A stretch of 64,000 nt of DNA from Atopobiaceae bacterium (GTDB taxonomy: Bacteria > Actinomycetota > Coriobacteriia > Coriobacteriales > Atopobiaceae), in the NCBI GenBank assembly GCA_022482785.1, contig JAKVON010000003.1, positions 62,001 to 126,000 of the forward strand. Direction: 5' to 3'. The first letter of the stretch is position 1, and every line of letters starts with the position of its first letter. Below the pieces are notes generated by a model. The model was not told where the DNA came from, searched no databases, and worked only from the letters and a program-made list of their open reading frames with translations. This document shows positions 1 to 12,623 of the stretch, piece by piece. Made by a program: the position numbers and the translations under genes.

Positions 1-120
1 GATGGAGACCTCTCTCGGAAGCGTTCCGAATCCGAGCCCCTTTCCCATGGCCACGAGGTCGCGGCCATCGGCATCCCTGCAGAGAACCACGTTGTTGTTG
101 AGCTTTCGTAGCGCGAGCAT
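1..120 (-). CDS. BglG/LicT-family transcriptional antiterminator (5' end only)
   Basis: Forty codons of a minus-strand gene run off the left edge. The translation (LRKLNNNVVL, then LVAMGKGLGFG) matches the N-terminal CAT RNA-binding domain of BglG/LicT antiterminators, which bind RAT hairpins and prevent termination of sugar-PTS operons. The family normally continues with two PTS-regulated PRD domains, which would lie outside the window. The ATG at 120 is preceded by AAGGGAGG at good spacing. The ORF track misses this gene because it is truncated. The leader carries a promoter and two RAT-like elements, which strongly supports the call. The controlled sugar genes are probably to the left and cannot be seen. 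Confidence 0.85.
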   Translation of the reverse strand, partial: MLALRKLNNNVVLCRDADGRDLVAMGKGLGFGTLPREVSI

Positions 121-238
121 GCCAATCGCCTCCCTTCGTCGTATCGCAGCCAATCCCAACGTGTGCTGTGGATCCAAGCAGCACTCGGCTAATAAAAAAC
201 TCCCCAAGCCAGACGAGGCGACACCTACGTGCCGCACC

Positions 239-270
239 GGTCATGCCTTGAAGGAGCCAAGTAACAGTCC
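239..270 (-). promoter_or_regulatory. RAT-like ribonucleic antiterminator element 2
   Basis: This is the second leader element on the minus strand, starting GGACTGTTACT and ending AAGGCATGACC (32 bases). A run of six T residues lies about 40 bases downstream (194-199), as expected for a terminator controlled by the RAT, although I could draw only a weak GC stem before it. The tandem arrangement suggests that the BglG-type protein encoded immediately downstream regulates its own transcript. Confidence 0.65.
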
Positions 271-305
271 GTCGAGAAGTTGGCTATGCGATTGAGAATG
301 CCGTT

Positions 306-331
306 GGTCATGCCCGCAGAGGTAACAGTCC
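306..331 (-). promoter_or_regulatory. RAT-like ribonucleic antiterminator element 1
   Basis: On the minus strand this 26-base element begins GGACTGTTAC and ends GGGCATGACC. That resembles the binding site of BglG/LicT proteins, whose known consensus begins GGATTGTTAC and ends GGCAAAACC. It lies in the leader of a gene encoding exactly such an RNA-binding domain. It shares its first ten bases and its GGCATGACC end with the second element downstream. No T-tract follows this copy directly. Confidence 0.65.
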
Positions 332-341
332 AACAACTAGA

Positions 342-370
342 AACATACTCCGATTGCGATGGAAGCGCAA
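342..370 (-). promoter_or_regulatory. Likely sigma70 promoter of the antiterminator gene
   Basis: Read on the minus strand there is a -35-like TTGCGC, a 17-base spacer and a -10-like TATGTT. The predicted start point falls just before the first RAT-like element, so both RAT elements would be in the transcript. The assignment rests on the hexamers, the optimal spacing and this fit with the leader. Confidence 0.55.
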
Positions 371-400
371 CCGAAATCTCGCGGCGGCGGCACATTGAGG

Positions 401-1084
401 TCATCCATCGGACCTGCCCCAGTCCTCGCCGGTTGCCCAGAGGCCTGCGCCCGACGCCTTGGCCTCGCTCTCGAGCCGCTCGAAGAGGTCCTTGTACCTG
501 CCCTCGAGCCAGAACGTCTTGGCATAGCCGTCGCGAAGGATGATGGCATCGAGCATCTTGGAGCGGACCTCTCCCTCGTCGCCGGGATCGCTCGGCTCCT
601 GGAGCCACACCCACCGGAGGATGCGGCCGTAGCGGTCGTGGTCGACCTCGCCGGCCTGGAGCCAGACGGTATCGCCCGCGTGCACGAGGCCCTCGGTGTG
701 CCTGGCTGCCTGCCTTCCCTGGTCGGAGTTCTGCGACGCGTCGTAGGCGACGCTCTCCGGGGTGTCGATCCCCAGCAGGCGCACGTGGGTCGTCGCCCCG
801 TTGAGCTCGACCCGGAGGGTGTCGCCGTCGGACACCCAGGTGACCGTCGCGGCGACGAGGCCGTCGGCGTCGGTGGTGGCGGCCGCCGCCGTCTCTGCGG
901 CGGGGACCTCCGCCTCGGGGGTGGCGGCCGGGGTGGCAGCCTCAAGAAGGTCGTCGAGGCCGGAGACGAGGTCGACCCCGGAGAGGGCGCTCGCGAGGAG
1001 AAGCCCGCCGATCACCAGGGCGGCCGTCACGCGGCTCCGCCTGCGCTCGTCGCCCGAACCCACGCGAATGATTCTCCTGGTCAT
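401..1084 (-). CDS. Membrane-anchored thermonuclease (SNase-like) domain protein
   Basis: The 227-residue product has a basic N-terminus, one hydrophobic segment at about residues 20-36 and an Ala/Thr-rich linker to about residue 75. A staphylococcal-nuclease fold follows. Catalytic-type residues are present: the Arg and Glu of VRLLGIDTPES and the later Arg of DRYGRILRWVWL, matching Arg35, Glu43 and Arg87 of the classical enzyme. It would cut RNA and DNA outside the membrane in a calcium-dependent way; whether it is released or stays anchored is not clear. The start at 1084 follows a purine-rich GAGGGGAGG stretch. It is divergent from the helicase gene and has no obvious operon partner. Confidence 0.88.
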   Translation of the reverse strand: MTRRIIRVGSGDERRRSRVTAALVIGGLLLASALSGVDLVSGLDDLLEAATPAATPEAEVPAAETAAAATTDADGLVAATVTWVSDGDTLRVELNGATTHVRLLGIDTPESVAYDASQNSDQGRQAARHTEGLVHAGDTVWLQAGEVDHDRYGRILRWVWLQEPSDPGDEGEVRSKMLDAIILRDGYAKTFWLEGRYKDLFERLESEAKASGAGLWATGEDWGRSDG

Positions 1085-1280
1085 CCTCCCCTCCCCTCGA
1101 CATGAGTTTACCGTGTGCCGTCATGCACTGGCGTCACTTCCGTGCGCGTTCGGACAAGCCGCCTACCTGCCCTTATGGTGAATCTTCGCCGATGGGGGCC
1201 TTGCGCGGAACGTGCGCGAGTGCACGGCGTCGTTCCCCCTCGGCTGGAAAACCGCAGGGAGTTGCCGCATAATCGCAGGC

Positions 1281-2540
<1,260 letters not shown>

Positions 2541-2556
2541 GCCGCCGGCCTCTCCC

Positions 2557-4625
2557 CTATTTGCCGCCGGCCGCCCGCTTGGCCGCATACTCGGCCGCGA
2601 GCTTCTCCTGGACGTCGTGGGGCACCTGCTCGTAGCCGGTGAGCTCGATGGAGAACTCGCCCGTGCCGCGCGAGAGCGAGCGAAGGCGGGTGGCGTAGTC
2701 CGCCACCTCGGCGTAGGGCACGGTCGCCATGATCCTCGCCTCGCCCTTGTCGGTGGTGTCCATGCCCTCGACGCGGCCGCGCGAGGCCGAGATGTCGCCC
2801 ATGATGGAGCCCGAGTAGCTGTCGGGCACCGTGATCTCGAGATGGGCCATGGGCTCGAGCAGCACCGGCTCGGCCTGCTCGACCGCCTTCTGGAAGCCGA
2901 TGCGGGCGGCGCTCTTGAACGCCATCTCGTTGGAGTCGACGGGGTGGTAGGAGCCGTCGTACACGGCGCACCTGACGTCGATCATGGGATAGCCGGCGAG
3001 GACGCCCTCGCGCATGGTCTCGGCCACGCCCTTGTCAATCGCGGGGATGAACCCGCGGGGGATGCGCCCGCCCACGACCTCGTCCACGAACTCGTAGCCG
3101 CCGCCGGGGTTGGGCTCGATGCGCAGCCAGCAGTCGCCGTACTGCCCGGCGCCGCCCGTCTGCTTCTTGTGACGGCCCTGGGCGCTCGCGGTGCGGCGGA
3201 TGGTCTCACGATAGGGGATGCGCAGCGGCACCGTGTGGGCGGTGACGCCGGAGCGCTCCTCGAGGCGGTCGAGCAGCACCGAGACCTGCGCCTCGCCGAT
3301 GGCTGAGATAATCGTCTGGGCGGTGTCCTCGTCGCGGGTGACCTTCATGGTGGGGTCGGCGTCGCAGGCCTTCTCGAGGAAGGAGTAGAGCTTGTCCTCG
3401 GTGCCGCGCTTGTCGGGCTCGATGGCGCAGCGGTAGAGGGAGTTGGGGAAGCGGAAGGCCGCCGCCTCGACCTTGCCGGTCACGGAGAGCGTGTCGCCCG
3501 TGATGGCATCGAGCTTCGGCACCACGACGATGTCGCCGGCCGCGGCCTCCTTGACCTCGGATATCTCACGGCCGCACATGCGGTCGAGGTGCGCGAGCCG
3601 CTCGGGCTTGCGCGTGCGGGCGTTCACGAGCTCGAGGCCGGGCCTGACGCTGCCCGCGAGGACCTTCACGAACGAGAGGCGCCCCTGCTGGGGGTCGGGA
3701 AGGGTCTTGAACACGAAGACGACGGGACGGTCGTCGCCGGGGTCGATGTTGAGGGTCTCCCCATTCACCAGCGGGACCTCGTTGAACGTCCTTGGGGACG
3801 GGAAGAACGAGACGATCTCGTCGAGAAGCGACGTCACGCCCTCCTCCACCACGCAGGAGCCGGCGAACACGGGGACGAAGAGGCGCTGGGCGATGGCCTT
3901 GCCGAGCAGGCTCTCGAGCTCGTCCTGGGTGAGCTGGCCTCCGTCGAGGTACTTGAGCATGAGCTCGTCGTCGGCCTCGGCGACCATGTCGCACAGGGCG
4001 TCGCGCGCCCTGGCGGCCGCGTCGGCGTACTCGGCGGGGATCTCGCAGATGACGGGCTTGCCGTGCTCGTCGAGATGGCGCGCCTGCATGCGCACCACGT
4101 CGATGATGCCCTTGAACTGGTCGCCCACGCCCCATGGCAGGGTGACGGCACCCAGGCGCCTGCCGAAGCGCTCGCGCAGGGTCTCGAGGGTGGTGTCGTA
4201 GTCGGCCTCCGAGCGGTCGATGCGGTTCACGAACACGGCCCGCGCGAGGTCGAGGTCCTCGGCCGCATACCAGAGGCGCGTGGTGATGGACTGCGGCCCG
4301 GCGGATGCGTCGACCACGAACAGGGCCGTCTCGCACACCGACATGGCCGCGTAGGCGTCGCCCACGAAGTCCGGGTAGCAGGGGGCGTCGAGACGTTGAG
4401 CCGGCAGCCGTTCCACTCGATGGGCGCGATCGCGGTGGAGATGGAGAAGGAGCGCTTCTCCTCCTCGGTGTCGTAGTCGAGGGTGGGCTTGGTGCCCGCG
4501 TGCCCGCCCAGCCGGTTGGTCCGGCCGGAGAGATGGAGCATGGCCTCGGCGAGCATGGTCTTCCCCACGCCGCCCTGACCGACGAGGACTACGTTCTTGA
4601 CCTTCTGGGTTGCTCCCTCTGACAT
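2557..4625 (-). CDS. Elongation factor G-like GTPase, interrupted by a frameshift
   Basis: The product is an EF-G paralogue: GTPase domain with P-loop GQGGVGKT, later domains including the GGAGQYGD-type domain IV region, and a conserved C-terminal domain. It would act in ribosome translocation or recycling, or in another ribosome-linked GTPase role. The ATG at 4625 has a perfect AAGGAGG site. The reading frame breaks near 4391-4396: the N-terminal frame ends in WNGCRLNV and the other frame resumes at LDAP. One missing base restores a 689-residue protein. The same spot changes the G3 motif from DAPG to DAPC, which is explained if a C was added and a G lost nearby. Either this is a cluster of sequencing errors or the gene is decaying. 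It is more like the EF-G2 paralogues of actinobacteria than canonical FusA. Confidence 0.85.
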
Positions 4626-4739
4626 GCGAACCTCCTTGGCTCCTGCCTACAGTCACAAGGCAGACCATACCCAAGCGACGCGAGGCGGTTCCCTTCCCCG
4701 ACGGCGGCTAGGTGAACGGCGAGACGCATGCGGGTCACG

Positions 4740-4860
4740 GGACGTTCGGCCCGGCCACAGGAAAATGCAGGCTGTGGCACGGTTTTCCCGCATTCGCGGC
4801 CTTTTCCGGGGAAAAGAGCAGGCTGTGGTCCACAGGCTGCAAAATCCTGCACGTGACGCG
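4740..4860. repeat. Inverted/direct repeat cluster in the intergenic region
   Basis: This part of the 298-base gap 4626-4923 has two copies of GCAGGCTGTGG (4767-4777 and 4818-4828). The second is followed by its mirror, giving CTGTGGTCCACAG inside a longer palindrome, and then GCAAAATCCTGCACG. A separate perfect palindrome, CTTTTCC-GG-GGAAAAG, occupies 4801-4816. Read on the minus strand, the CTGTGG/CCACAG hairpin is followed by CTCTTTTCC, so it may act as terminator for the giant fibre gene. It could equally be a dispersed palindromic element. Confidence 0.6.
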
Positions 4861-4923
4861 GGGCACCCCCCCGCCATGGCGACGGAGGGTGCCTGGACAA
4901 CGCTGCGAACCGGGGTTGGGTCG

Positions 4924-7900
4924 TTATCTGTCGGCGCGGCGCCTCCACAGGCCCGCAACGCCAATTCCGAGCAGTATGGCGGCACAGGCGAGGGCAGCGA
5001 GGCCGCTCGGGAGGGGGTCGCCCGTCTGCGGGGTCTGCGAGACGGCCGTCCCGCCGCCCGACGCGGAAGCCGTCGCCGACGCGGCCGAGAACGCGTTGGT
5101 GAAGACGTTTCCGCCGACCACGCCGGTAGTCGCCTCTTTGCCGTCGATCAGGATCCGGGTGGCCAGGGCACCTTCGTCATCGGTGACGACGAACGCCACC
5201 GTGTGCACCGTCGGGTCGTTCGACCAGCCAGCAACGTCGGCCGGAGCGTCGGACGAGCCGTTCGCCGCGACCTCACGCACGGTGTAGGAGTAGGTTCCCA
5301 CCCTGTCGAAGGTGATGTGCCCGAAGGAGTCCTCGGCCCCGTTCACGACCAGGCCGGGCGCGGTGCCCGCGGGCGCGGAGACCGAGACCCACTTGGAGTC
5401 GCCGACGGAGCCGTCGGGCATGTAGGCCGCGGTCGCGGCGTCGGACGCCTTGAGCATGAACCAGAACGTCGCGTCCGCGGTGGTCTTGTCGCCCGAGACG
5501 ACCTTACGCACCGAGAGCCAGGGGTCGGCGACGGTGACGGATGCGGGGTCGTAGACGTTCGCGAACGTGGTGGCGAGGAAGTCGTTGTCCGTGCCAGAGA
5601 GGGCGACCGAGGAGGCCTCGCCCGAGAGCACCGTGGCCGTGAGGACGCCGTTGACATCGGTGACCTGAACGGTCATGGTGACCGCACCGCCCGTGTTGCT
5701 CCAGCCGGCGGGCAGGGGCGAATCCTCGGCAATGGCGTACTGGTAGAGGCCAGGCTTGGTGAAGGTGATGGCGCCAAACGCGGCGGTCTGGTCGGCCTGG
5801 GAGGAAGGCGTTGAGGTGGAGACCGTGGCCGTGCCTTCCGTGTCCGTGGCGCCGTCGGGCATGGGCATGGTGGCCGCGGTGAGGCCAGCTGCCGAGGTGC
5901 CGACCGCCTTGAGCGTGTACCCAAAGGTCGCGGGCCAGTCGGGCGTGCCGGTGGTGACCGAGACCGTCTTCTTGACCGAGGGATTCACGGAGACGGGATT
6001 GAAGGTGTTGGTGATGGAAGCTGGCGTGACGGTTGGCGTGAGCGTGCCGTCCGCATTGGCCTTGACCTCAACCGTTACCTCGGCAGACGCGGCGCTGGCA
6101 CTCCATCCCGCACCAAGCGTGCCCTCGGTCACGAGGTAGTGATAGGTGCCTGGCTCGGTATAGGTGATCGGGCCGTTCTCGAAGGTGACAGCCTTGTCGC
6201 CGGTCTCCCCGGCCACGATCGACAGTGAGCCCGTAGAGATGGTCTTCCCCGCCGCGTTGGTGGGATTCGCCGTGCCATCGGTGCCCGCGATCCTGAAGCT
6301 GAAGGTCGTGGCAGGCGTGACGGCGGGCGTGAGGCTGCAGGCCACCGTCTTGGTGAAGAAGCCGGTGGCGCTCGGATCGACCGTCGTGGGCGTGTAGGCG
6401 AACCCGTTTGTGAAGGTGTTGGTGTTCGCGCCACCGTCCGAGGCCTTCGCGTCGTCGATGGTGACGGTCGCCCCGAGCACGCCGTTGGTGTTCGTGACCT
6501 CGACCACCACCCTGTGACCCTTGCCGGAGTTTGTCGCATTGGCCCCGGTCGTGTCGAACGTCCAGCCGTCCGCGTTTGTGGGCGCGTCGGTGGAGGTGGC
6601 GGAGGCAACTTCCTTCACATAGTACGTATAGGTTCCGGGCTTGGTGAACTCGATCGAGCCGAACGTGGTGTTCCCATCGCTCACCACGGTGCCGGAGGTG
6701 CCACCCGTGGTGCCCTCGGCTGCCGTGGCAGAGACCCACTTCGAGCCATCGGAGGTCGACCCGGCAGGCATGAACTCCTTCGAGGCAGCGTCACCCGCGG
6801 TCATGAGGTAGTAGAAGGTCTTCGCGGCTGGCGTCTTGTCTCCGGTGACCCTCTTCTCCACGGCGAGGAACGGGGCCGTGACGGTGACCGAGGTGACGGA
6901 GTACCTGTTCGTGAATGTGGTTGCCGTGAACGTATTGGTCACTGCCGTGCCAGTGAACTCGTTCATGCCCACCGTCGCCTTGAGAGCGCCGCCGGTGTCG
7001 GTGACGACGACCGTCATGGTGGTGTAGCCAGCGGTCTTGCTCCAACCGCTGCCGAGGTAGGTTGCGTCCTCGTCGATGGTGTAGGTGTAGGTGCCGGCCT
7101 TGGTGAAGGTGAGGGTGTCGAAGGCGACCGGACCGGGCGTCGAGGTGGCGCCATCGAATTCGACGGTCTTCTCGGCGGTGGTGGGTGCCGAGGCCGTGAT
7201 GTCCGTGCCGTTGGCGTCCACCGCGCTGGCGAGCGTCGCCGTGAACCCGAACGTCTTGGGGAAGGTGGGGTTGGTGCCAGCGTCGACCGTGATGGTCTTA
7301 TTAACGGAGGGCCTGATGGAGACGGGCGAAGTTGAATAGGTGTTGGTGATGGCGGCGGAGGTGACGGAGTCGATCGAGAGGGTTCCGTCGCCGTTGTCCC
7401 TCACCTTGACGGTCGCCGTGGAGGTAAGCGAACTCGCCGTCCAGCCCGAGCCGGGCGTGGCCTCGGTGACGGTGTAGGTGTAGGTGCCCGCCTTCTTGAA
7501 GGCGATGCTCCCGAAGGAGACCGGTTGGCTGCCCGTGGCCGAGAAGGTCGCGGTGCCGGTCGCGTTCACAGGCAGCGGCGCGGTGCCCGCGGCGGTGCCA
7601 TTCGTGTAGACAGCACTGCCGGCCGCGGCGGAGAGCGTGAAGGAGAACGTCTTCTGCGCGAACGGAATGTCCGAATCCACGGTCTTGGTGAGGATCGTGG
7701 TCTTCGAGGTGTCGAGCGTGGCCGAGGTCGCATAGGTGTTGGTGATGGCGGCGGCGGTCGTGACGGCGGCGGTGAGGCCGCCCTTGCCGTCGTCGGTCAC
7801 CGTGACCGTGGCGGTCGCGGTCCTGGTGTTCGGATCGGCGGTCCAGCCGGTGCCGGGCGTAGCTTCGGTGATGGTGTAGGTGTAGGTGCCGGGCTTGGTG

Positions 7901-10900
7901 AAGGCGATGCTGCCGAAGGAGACGGGCTTCGCACCGGTCTCGGCCGTACCGTAGGAGACGGTGCCGGTCGTGTTCGCGGGCAGGGGCGCGATGCCCGCGG
8001 CGGTGCCATCCGTGTAGACGGCGCTGCCGGCTGCGGCCGAGAGCGTGAAGGAGAACGTGCTCGCCGGGATCGAGGTCGCGGACGACACGGTCTTGTTGAG
8101 GATCGCGTTCGCGCTCGTGTCGAGCGTCCCGGAGGCGGTGTAGGTGTTGGTGATGGTGGCGGGGGTCGTGACGGAGGCAGAGAGGGTTCCGTCGCCGTTG
8201 TCCTTCACCGTCACCGTGACGTCGGCATACTTCTCGGTGGGGGTGACGCCCCAGCCCGTGCCAGGATCCGTCTCGGTGACGCGGTAGGTGTAGGTGCCGG
8301 CCTTGTCGTAGTAGAAGTTGCCGAACCCGATGGTGAGGGTCTTGTTAGAAGCGGCGGCCTGGGCGTCCACGCTGACGGTCGACGTGGTGGATGCGGCCGC
8401 GCCGCTGCTGTTGACCACGGGATTGGGCGTGCCGTTGATGCCGGCGATGGTGAACTTGAACTGCGCCGCCGGGGACGAGGTGCTCGAGACGACATGCTTC
8501 TGCGCGATGGCGGTCGTCGCGGTGTCGAGCGTCACCGGCGTGCTCGCATAACTGTTGGAGACGGTGGCACCCCCGACCGAGGTGACGGAGAGCCTGCCCG
8601 TCTGGGCATCCGCAGCAACCTCTACGGTGACGGTCTTCGCGGTGTTGTCGCACGTCCAGCCGCCGCCGGTAGTGGTCGTCTCCTTGACGGCGTAGGTGTA
8701 GGTGCCCGCCTTGGTGAAGGCGATGCTCCCGAAGTCGACCGCCTTCGTGCCGGTCGCGTTCGCGGCATAGGTGACCGAGCCAGACCCGTTGTCCTTTGTC
8801 GTGCCCTTGGTGGGCAGCGGTGCGGTACCCGCGGGGGTGCCGTCGGTGTAGGTGGCGCTGCCGGCCTCTATCGAGAAGTCGAAGGTCTTCTCGGCACCCG
8901 AGGTGTTGGTGGTGACGCTCTTGGTGAGAAGGGCCTGGGTCGCGGTGTCGAGGACTGCGGGCTCATAGTCGTTCGTGATAGCGGCAGGGGTGACGGAATA
9001 GATACTCAACGCACCCGTGTCCTTGTCGAGGCTCACGACCACCGTGACCGTCGAGGGCGACCCCGTGGTGACCCAGGCGCCCGAGTTGGCGTTGTCCTCG
9101 GAGACCGTGTAGGTGTAGGTGCCGGGGTGCGTGAAGGAGATCGATCCAAAGTTGACGGCCTGGCTACTCGCAGCCGAGAAGGTCGCGGAGCGGGTGACCG
9201 TGGTTCCCATGGTGCCCGTGGGCAGCGGGGAGGTTCCCGAGCCGGTGCCGTCGGTGTAGGTGGCGGTACCAGGCGTGAGCGTGAAGTCGAACTCGGTGCT
9301 GCCGAAATTTGTTCCCGTGACCGTCTTGTTGAGGATCGGCTCTTCTGCCGTGTCGAGCGTGACGGGCGTGTAATCGAACTCGTTGGTGAACGTGGAGGTG
9401 TTCGCCCCGCCGTTGGCAGTCGTCGTTCCGTCGACGGTAACCTCGGCCGTAAGGACGCCGGCGTTGTCCTTAACGTCGATGCTAATGGTGTGCGTCGTCT
9501 TGTCGTAGGTCCATCCCGAGGACTTCGTGGCAGGAGCGATCTCCTCCGTCTTATAGACGTAAATGCCGACATCCTTGAACGTGATGGTCCCGAACGCCGT
9601 GGCATCCGTGCTCACGACAGCGCCATCCTTCGTGCCAGCGGGCGCGGTGACGGTGATGGTCTTGGAGCCGCCCGCCTGGCCGCCGGGCATGGGCATGGTG
9701 TCTGTGGTGAGCTGCGTGTTCGTAGTGCTTACCGGCGTGAGCTTGAAGGTGAAGCTCTCGTCCGTGAGGGTCGTGTTGCCCGTGACCGTCTTGCGCACGG
9801 AGAGCCAGGGCCCCGCCACCGAGACGGAACCCGTGGCGTAGCTGTTATTGAACGTGCTGGCCAGGGGCGCGTTGGTGGTTGCCGTGCCCGTGAACGTGCT
9901 CGTGCCTACCGCCGCCTGGAGGGAGCCGCCTACGTCGGTGACGACGACCGTCATGGTGGTGGAGCCGCTCGTGTTGCTCCAGCCGGCCGGTAGCGGGGTG
10001 GCCTCGTCGACGGCGTAATGGTACGTCCCGGGCTTGGCGAAGGTGATGGACCCAAGCTTGGCCGTCTTGGTGGTGTCGCCGCTATTGAACGTAGTCGTCC
10101 CAGGTGTGTCCCCGGGAACAGGCGCGCCATTGAGGGCCTTGATCGTGTAGTTGAAGTCGACGGGATATGCCGGGGCGCCGCTTTCCACGGTGATGTTCTT
10201 GCCAACCGTGGGATAGATCGTGACCGGGGAGACCACGTAGCTGTTGGCGATGGCGCCGGCAGTCGTGACCGCTGCGGAGAGCGTGCCCTTGCCGTTGTCG
10301 GCGACCGTGACGGTGACCGTCTTCACGTCGCTGGCGCTGCCGTAGGTCCAGCCGTCGTTCGTACCGGTGGTGGTCTCGTTCACCGTGTAGGTGTAGGTGC
10401 CGGGGTGCGTGTAGGTGATCTTGCCGAAGTCGACGGCCTGGGTGCCCGCCCCCGTAAAGCTCGCGGAACCTGCGGTGTTGTTCTCGGTCGTGCCCTTGGT
10501 GGGCAGCGGCGCGGTGCCCGTGGCGGTGCCGTCGGTGTAGACGGCGCTACCGGGCGTGAGCGTGAAGTCGAACTGCTTGCTCGCGAACGAGACGTCGGAC
10601 GTCACGGTCTTGTTGAGGATCGCCGTCGCGGAGGTGTCCAGCGTGGCCGGCGTCGCAGCATATGTGTTTGTGACGGAGCCCGTGATGGACACCGCGTTGT
10701 AGGACGAGTTGTTGGTGGAAGACTCCCCCGTGACCGTCTTCGAATCGCCGGCGGACGTGAGCGTGGCGACGGCCTTGAGGTACTTGTCGCTCGTGGTTCC
10801 TGTGACGTCTTCGTTGGTCACGACGACGGTGAGGGTCTTCTCGGCGTTGTCGCACGTCCACCCGTCGCCGGATTCCGTGGACTCCTTGACTTTGTAGACG

Positions 10901-12623
10901 TAGGTGCCGGGCTTGGTGAAGATGATCGCACCGAAGGAGGCCGTCTGATCGGCCTTGGTGGAGGGCGTCGACGTGGAGGTCGTGACCGTGCCGGTGACGT
11001 CACCAGGCATGGGCATGGTGGCCGTGGTGAGACCATCGGCGGTGGTGCTCACGGGCGTGAGCTCGTACGAGAAGGTCGCGGGCCACGCCGGAACGCCATT
11101 CGTCACGCTGACCGACTTCGTGACCTGGGGCTCGATGGCGACGGCGCGCTTCACCCACACGGCATAGAGCGTGTTCGTCGTGAGGTCGGCGCCAGGGTCA
11201 AGCATCTGGTAGCTGGAGAGGACATACGGCGTCGCCTCAGCGGCGGTGTCGAACGGACCCACCTTCGTGGACGACCATCCGGCGAAGTAGTAGCCGTTGC
11301 GCGTGAGTTTGGTGGCATCCCAGGCCGTGGCGTCATAGCTCAGGGCCTGCGCCGTGGCGATCGTGACCGTGTCGCCCACAGAGTAGTAGTTCTGGTAGTT
11401 GCCGTTGACGTCAGCGCCGTCTTTCTTCGTGGCGTCGGTCGCGTTGTTCATGGGCAACACGCCCGACCCGCCGTTCGCATCGAAGTAGAGCGGATAGGCC
11501 GTCTGGAAGGTGATGTCGTCGAGAAGGCTCTGTTGCGATCCAGTCGTAGCCGCATACTGGACGAACTGGAATCGCGTGATCAGCTGACCCTTCAGGACCT
11601 TGTACGTGCCCGTATAGGTCTCCCAGGAGCCCATTCCATTTGATGCGTCCTGCTTGTCTGGGTGGAACTGGTCGGTCGTCGCCGGCGTGCTGATGACGGT
11701 AGACGAGAAGCCGATCTGGTTGGTGTCCTTGCTTCCGTTCACAACCTCCGACATGGTGCCGCCGTTGTTGGCCGTGGTCGAATAGACTGGGACGCCGTTG
11801 ACGTGGTTGGCGCTACCCACGCGCGTGGCCGTCTGGGCAGCCAACTTGGTAGGATCGGACGTGGGGCCGATGAGACCTGGAGCTGCGCGACAACGCCTTT
11901 GCCCGCTCCCGAGTGGTTGAGGGACCACTTGTAGATGGTGCCTGGAATGGTAGCGACATCCTGGTAGATTGAAGTTGTCTCGTCGATGCAGGAGACCTCA
12001 GAGTAGAGGTTGCCGTCGCCTCCCGCATACGTTCCGGTTCCGGCGTCGGTATTGCTATGGTCTGCCTGTATCTCGGCGAAGTAGCCCGACGTATTGTCAG
12101 AGTTCCACGCCTGATGCTCATGGGAACTCCATGCGAAGCTCACGGAGTCGAAGGGCGTTACGTACGCACCGTGTTTGTAGTCATAGCCAGTGGAGCAGTT
12201 CATGTAGACGAACGGCCCGCTGTTTTTGGCGGACGCAAAGCTCGATTCGTACGTCGCCAGGGACGGATACTGGAAGTCGCCGTTCAGCAGCTTGTTGGGA
12301 TACCACTTCGAAGTGGTTCCGTCATAGACGAACGTGACACTCGTGCCGTTCACGGTGGTGATGTAGGCGTCGCCGGCCGAGTTCGCATCAGGGAGTGCGG
12401 GGCTCCAGGTCGAGCCGTTATAGGTGTACGTGGTAACCACTTTGGTGGTCGCATCGGTATGCACATACATATCCCCTGCCACAGGGGTGGTGGGAAGGGT
12501 CACGGTGGTGGCGGCCAGCGCCCGCTGCGGCATCAGCACTGCACCGAGCAGCACGACAGCAATCGTCAGCGCCAGGGTGATGGCACGAGCAACCTTGCCT
12601 GTCTTCGACGGAATCACACCCAT
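4924..12623 (-). CDS. Giant cell-wall-anchored fibre protein with 14 FctA/Spy0128-like repeats (one frameshift)
   Basis: The reconstructed protein is about 2,566 residues. It begins with a signal peptide (MGVIPSKTGK, hydrophobic core, cleavage near ALA|AT). An N-terminal module with NGDFQYPS and IYKWSLNH motifs follows, then an InlB-type LYFDANGG module. Fourteen repeats of about 145 residues come next, each with a motif like ITFTKPGTYTYTVTE. These resemble the FctA/Spy0128 pilin fold, which in known members is locked by Lys-Asn isopeptide bonds. The C-terminus has TPQTGD, a membrane segment and an RRRADR tail for sortase anchoring. ATG 12623 has GGAGG at good spacing. The frame breaks near 11870-11880 (between AQLQV and LIGPTSDP); one added base joins the two ORFs. 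Role: a long surface stalk, probably an adhesin. Confidence 0.9.

Noticed and set aside
2557-4625. Tetracycline-resistance ribosomal protection protein
   Set aside because: The sequence is closer to EF-G paralogues and there is no mobile context; the two families are related, so similarity alone is not enough.
7525-9993. Plus-strand ORF of 822 residues opposite the fibre gene
   Set aside because: It is an Arg/Gly-rich antisense shadow of the repeats with no domain or ribosome site. High GC content keeps such frames open.
4924-11928. Periodic repeats read as a possible CRISPR array
   Set aside because: The period of about 430 bases is coding and diverged, with no short identical repeats or unique spacers.
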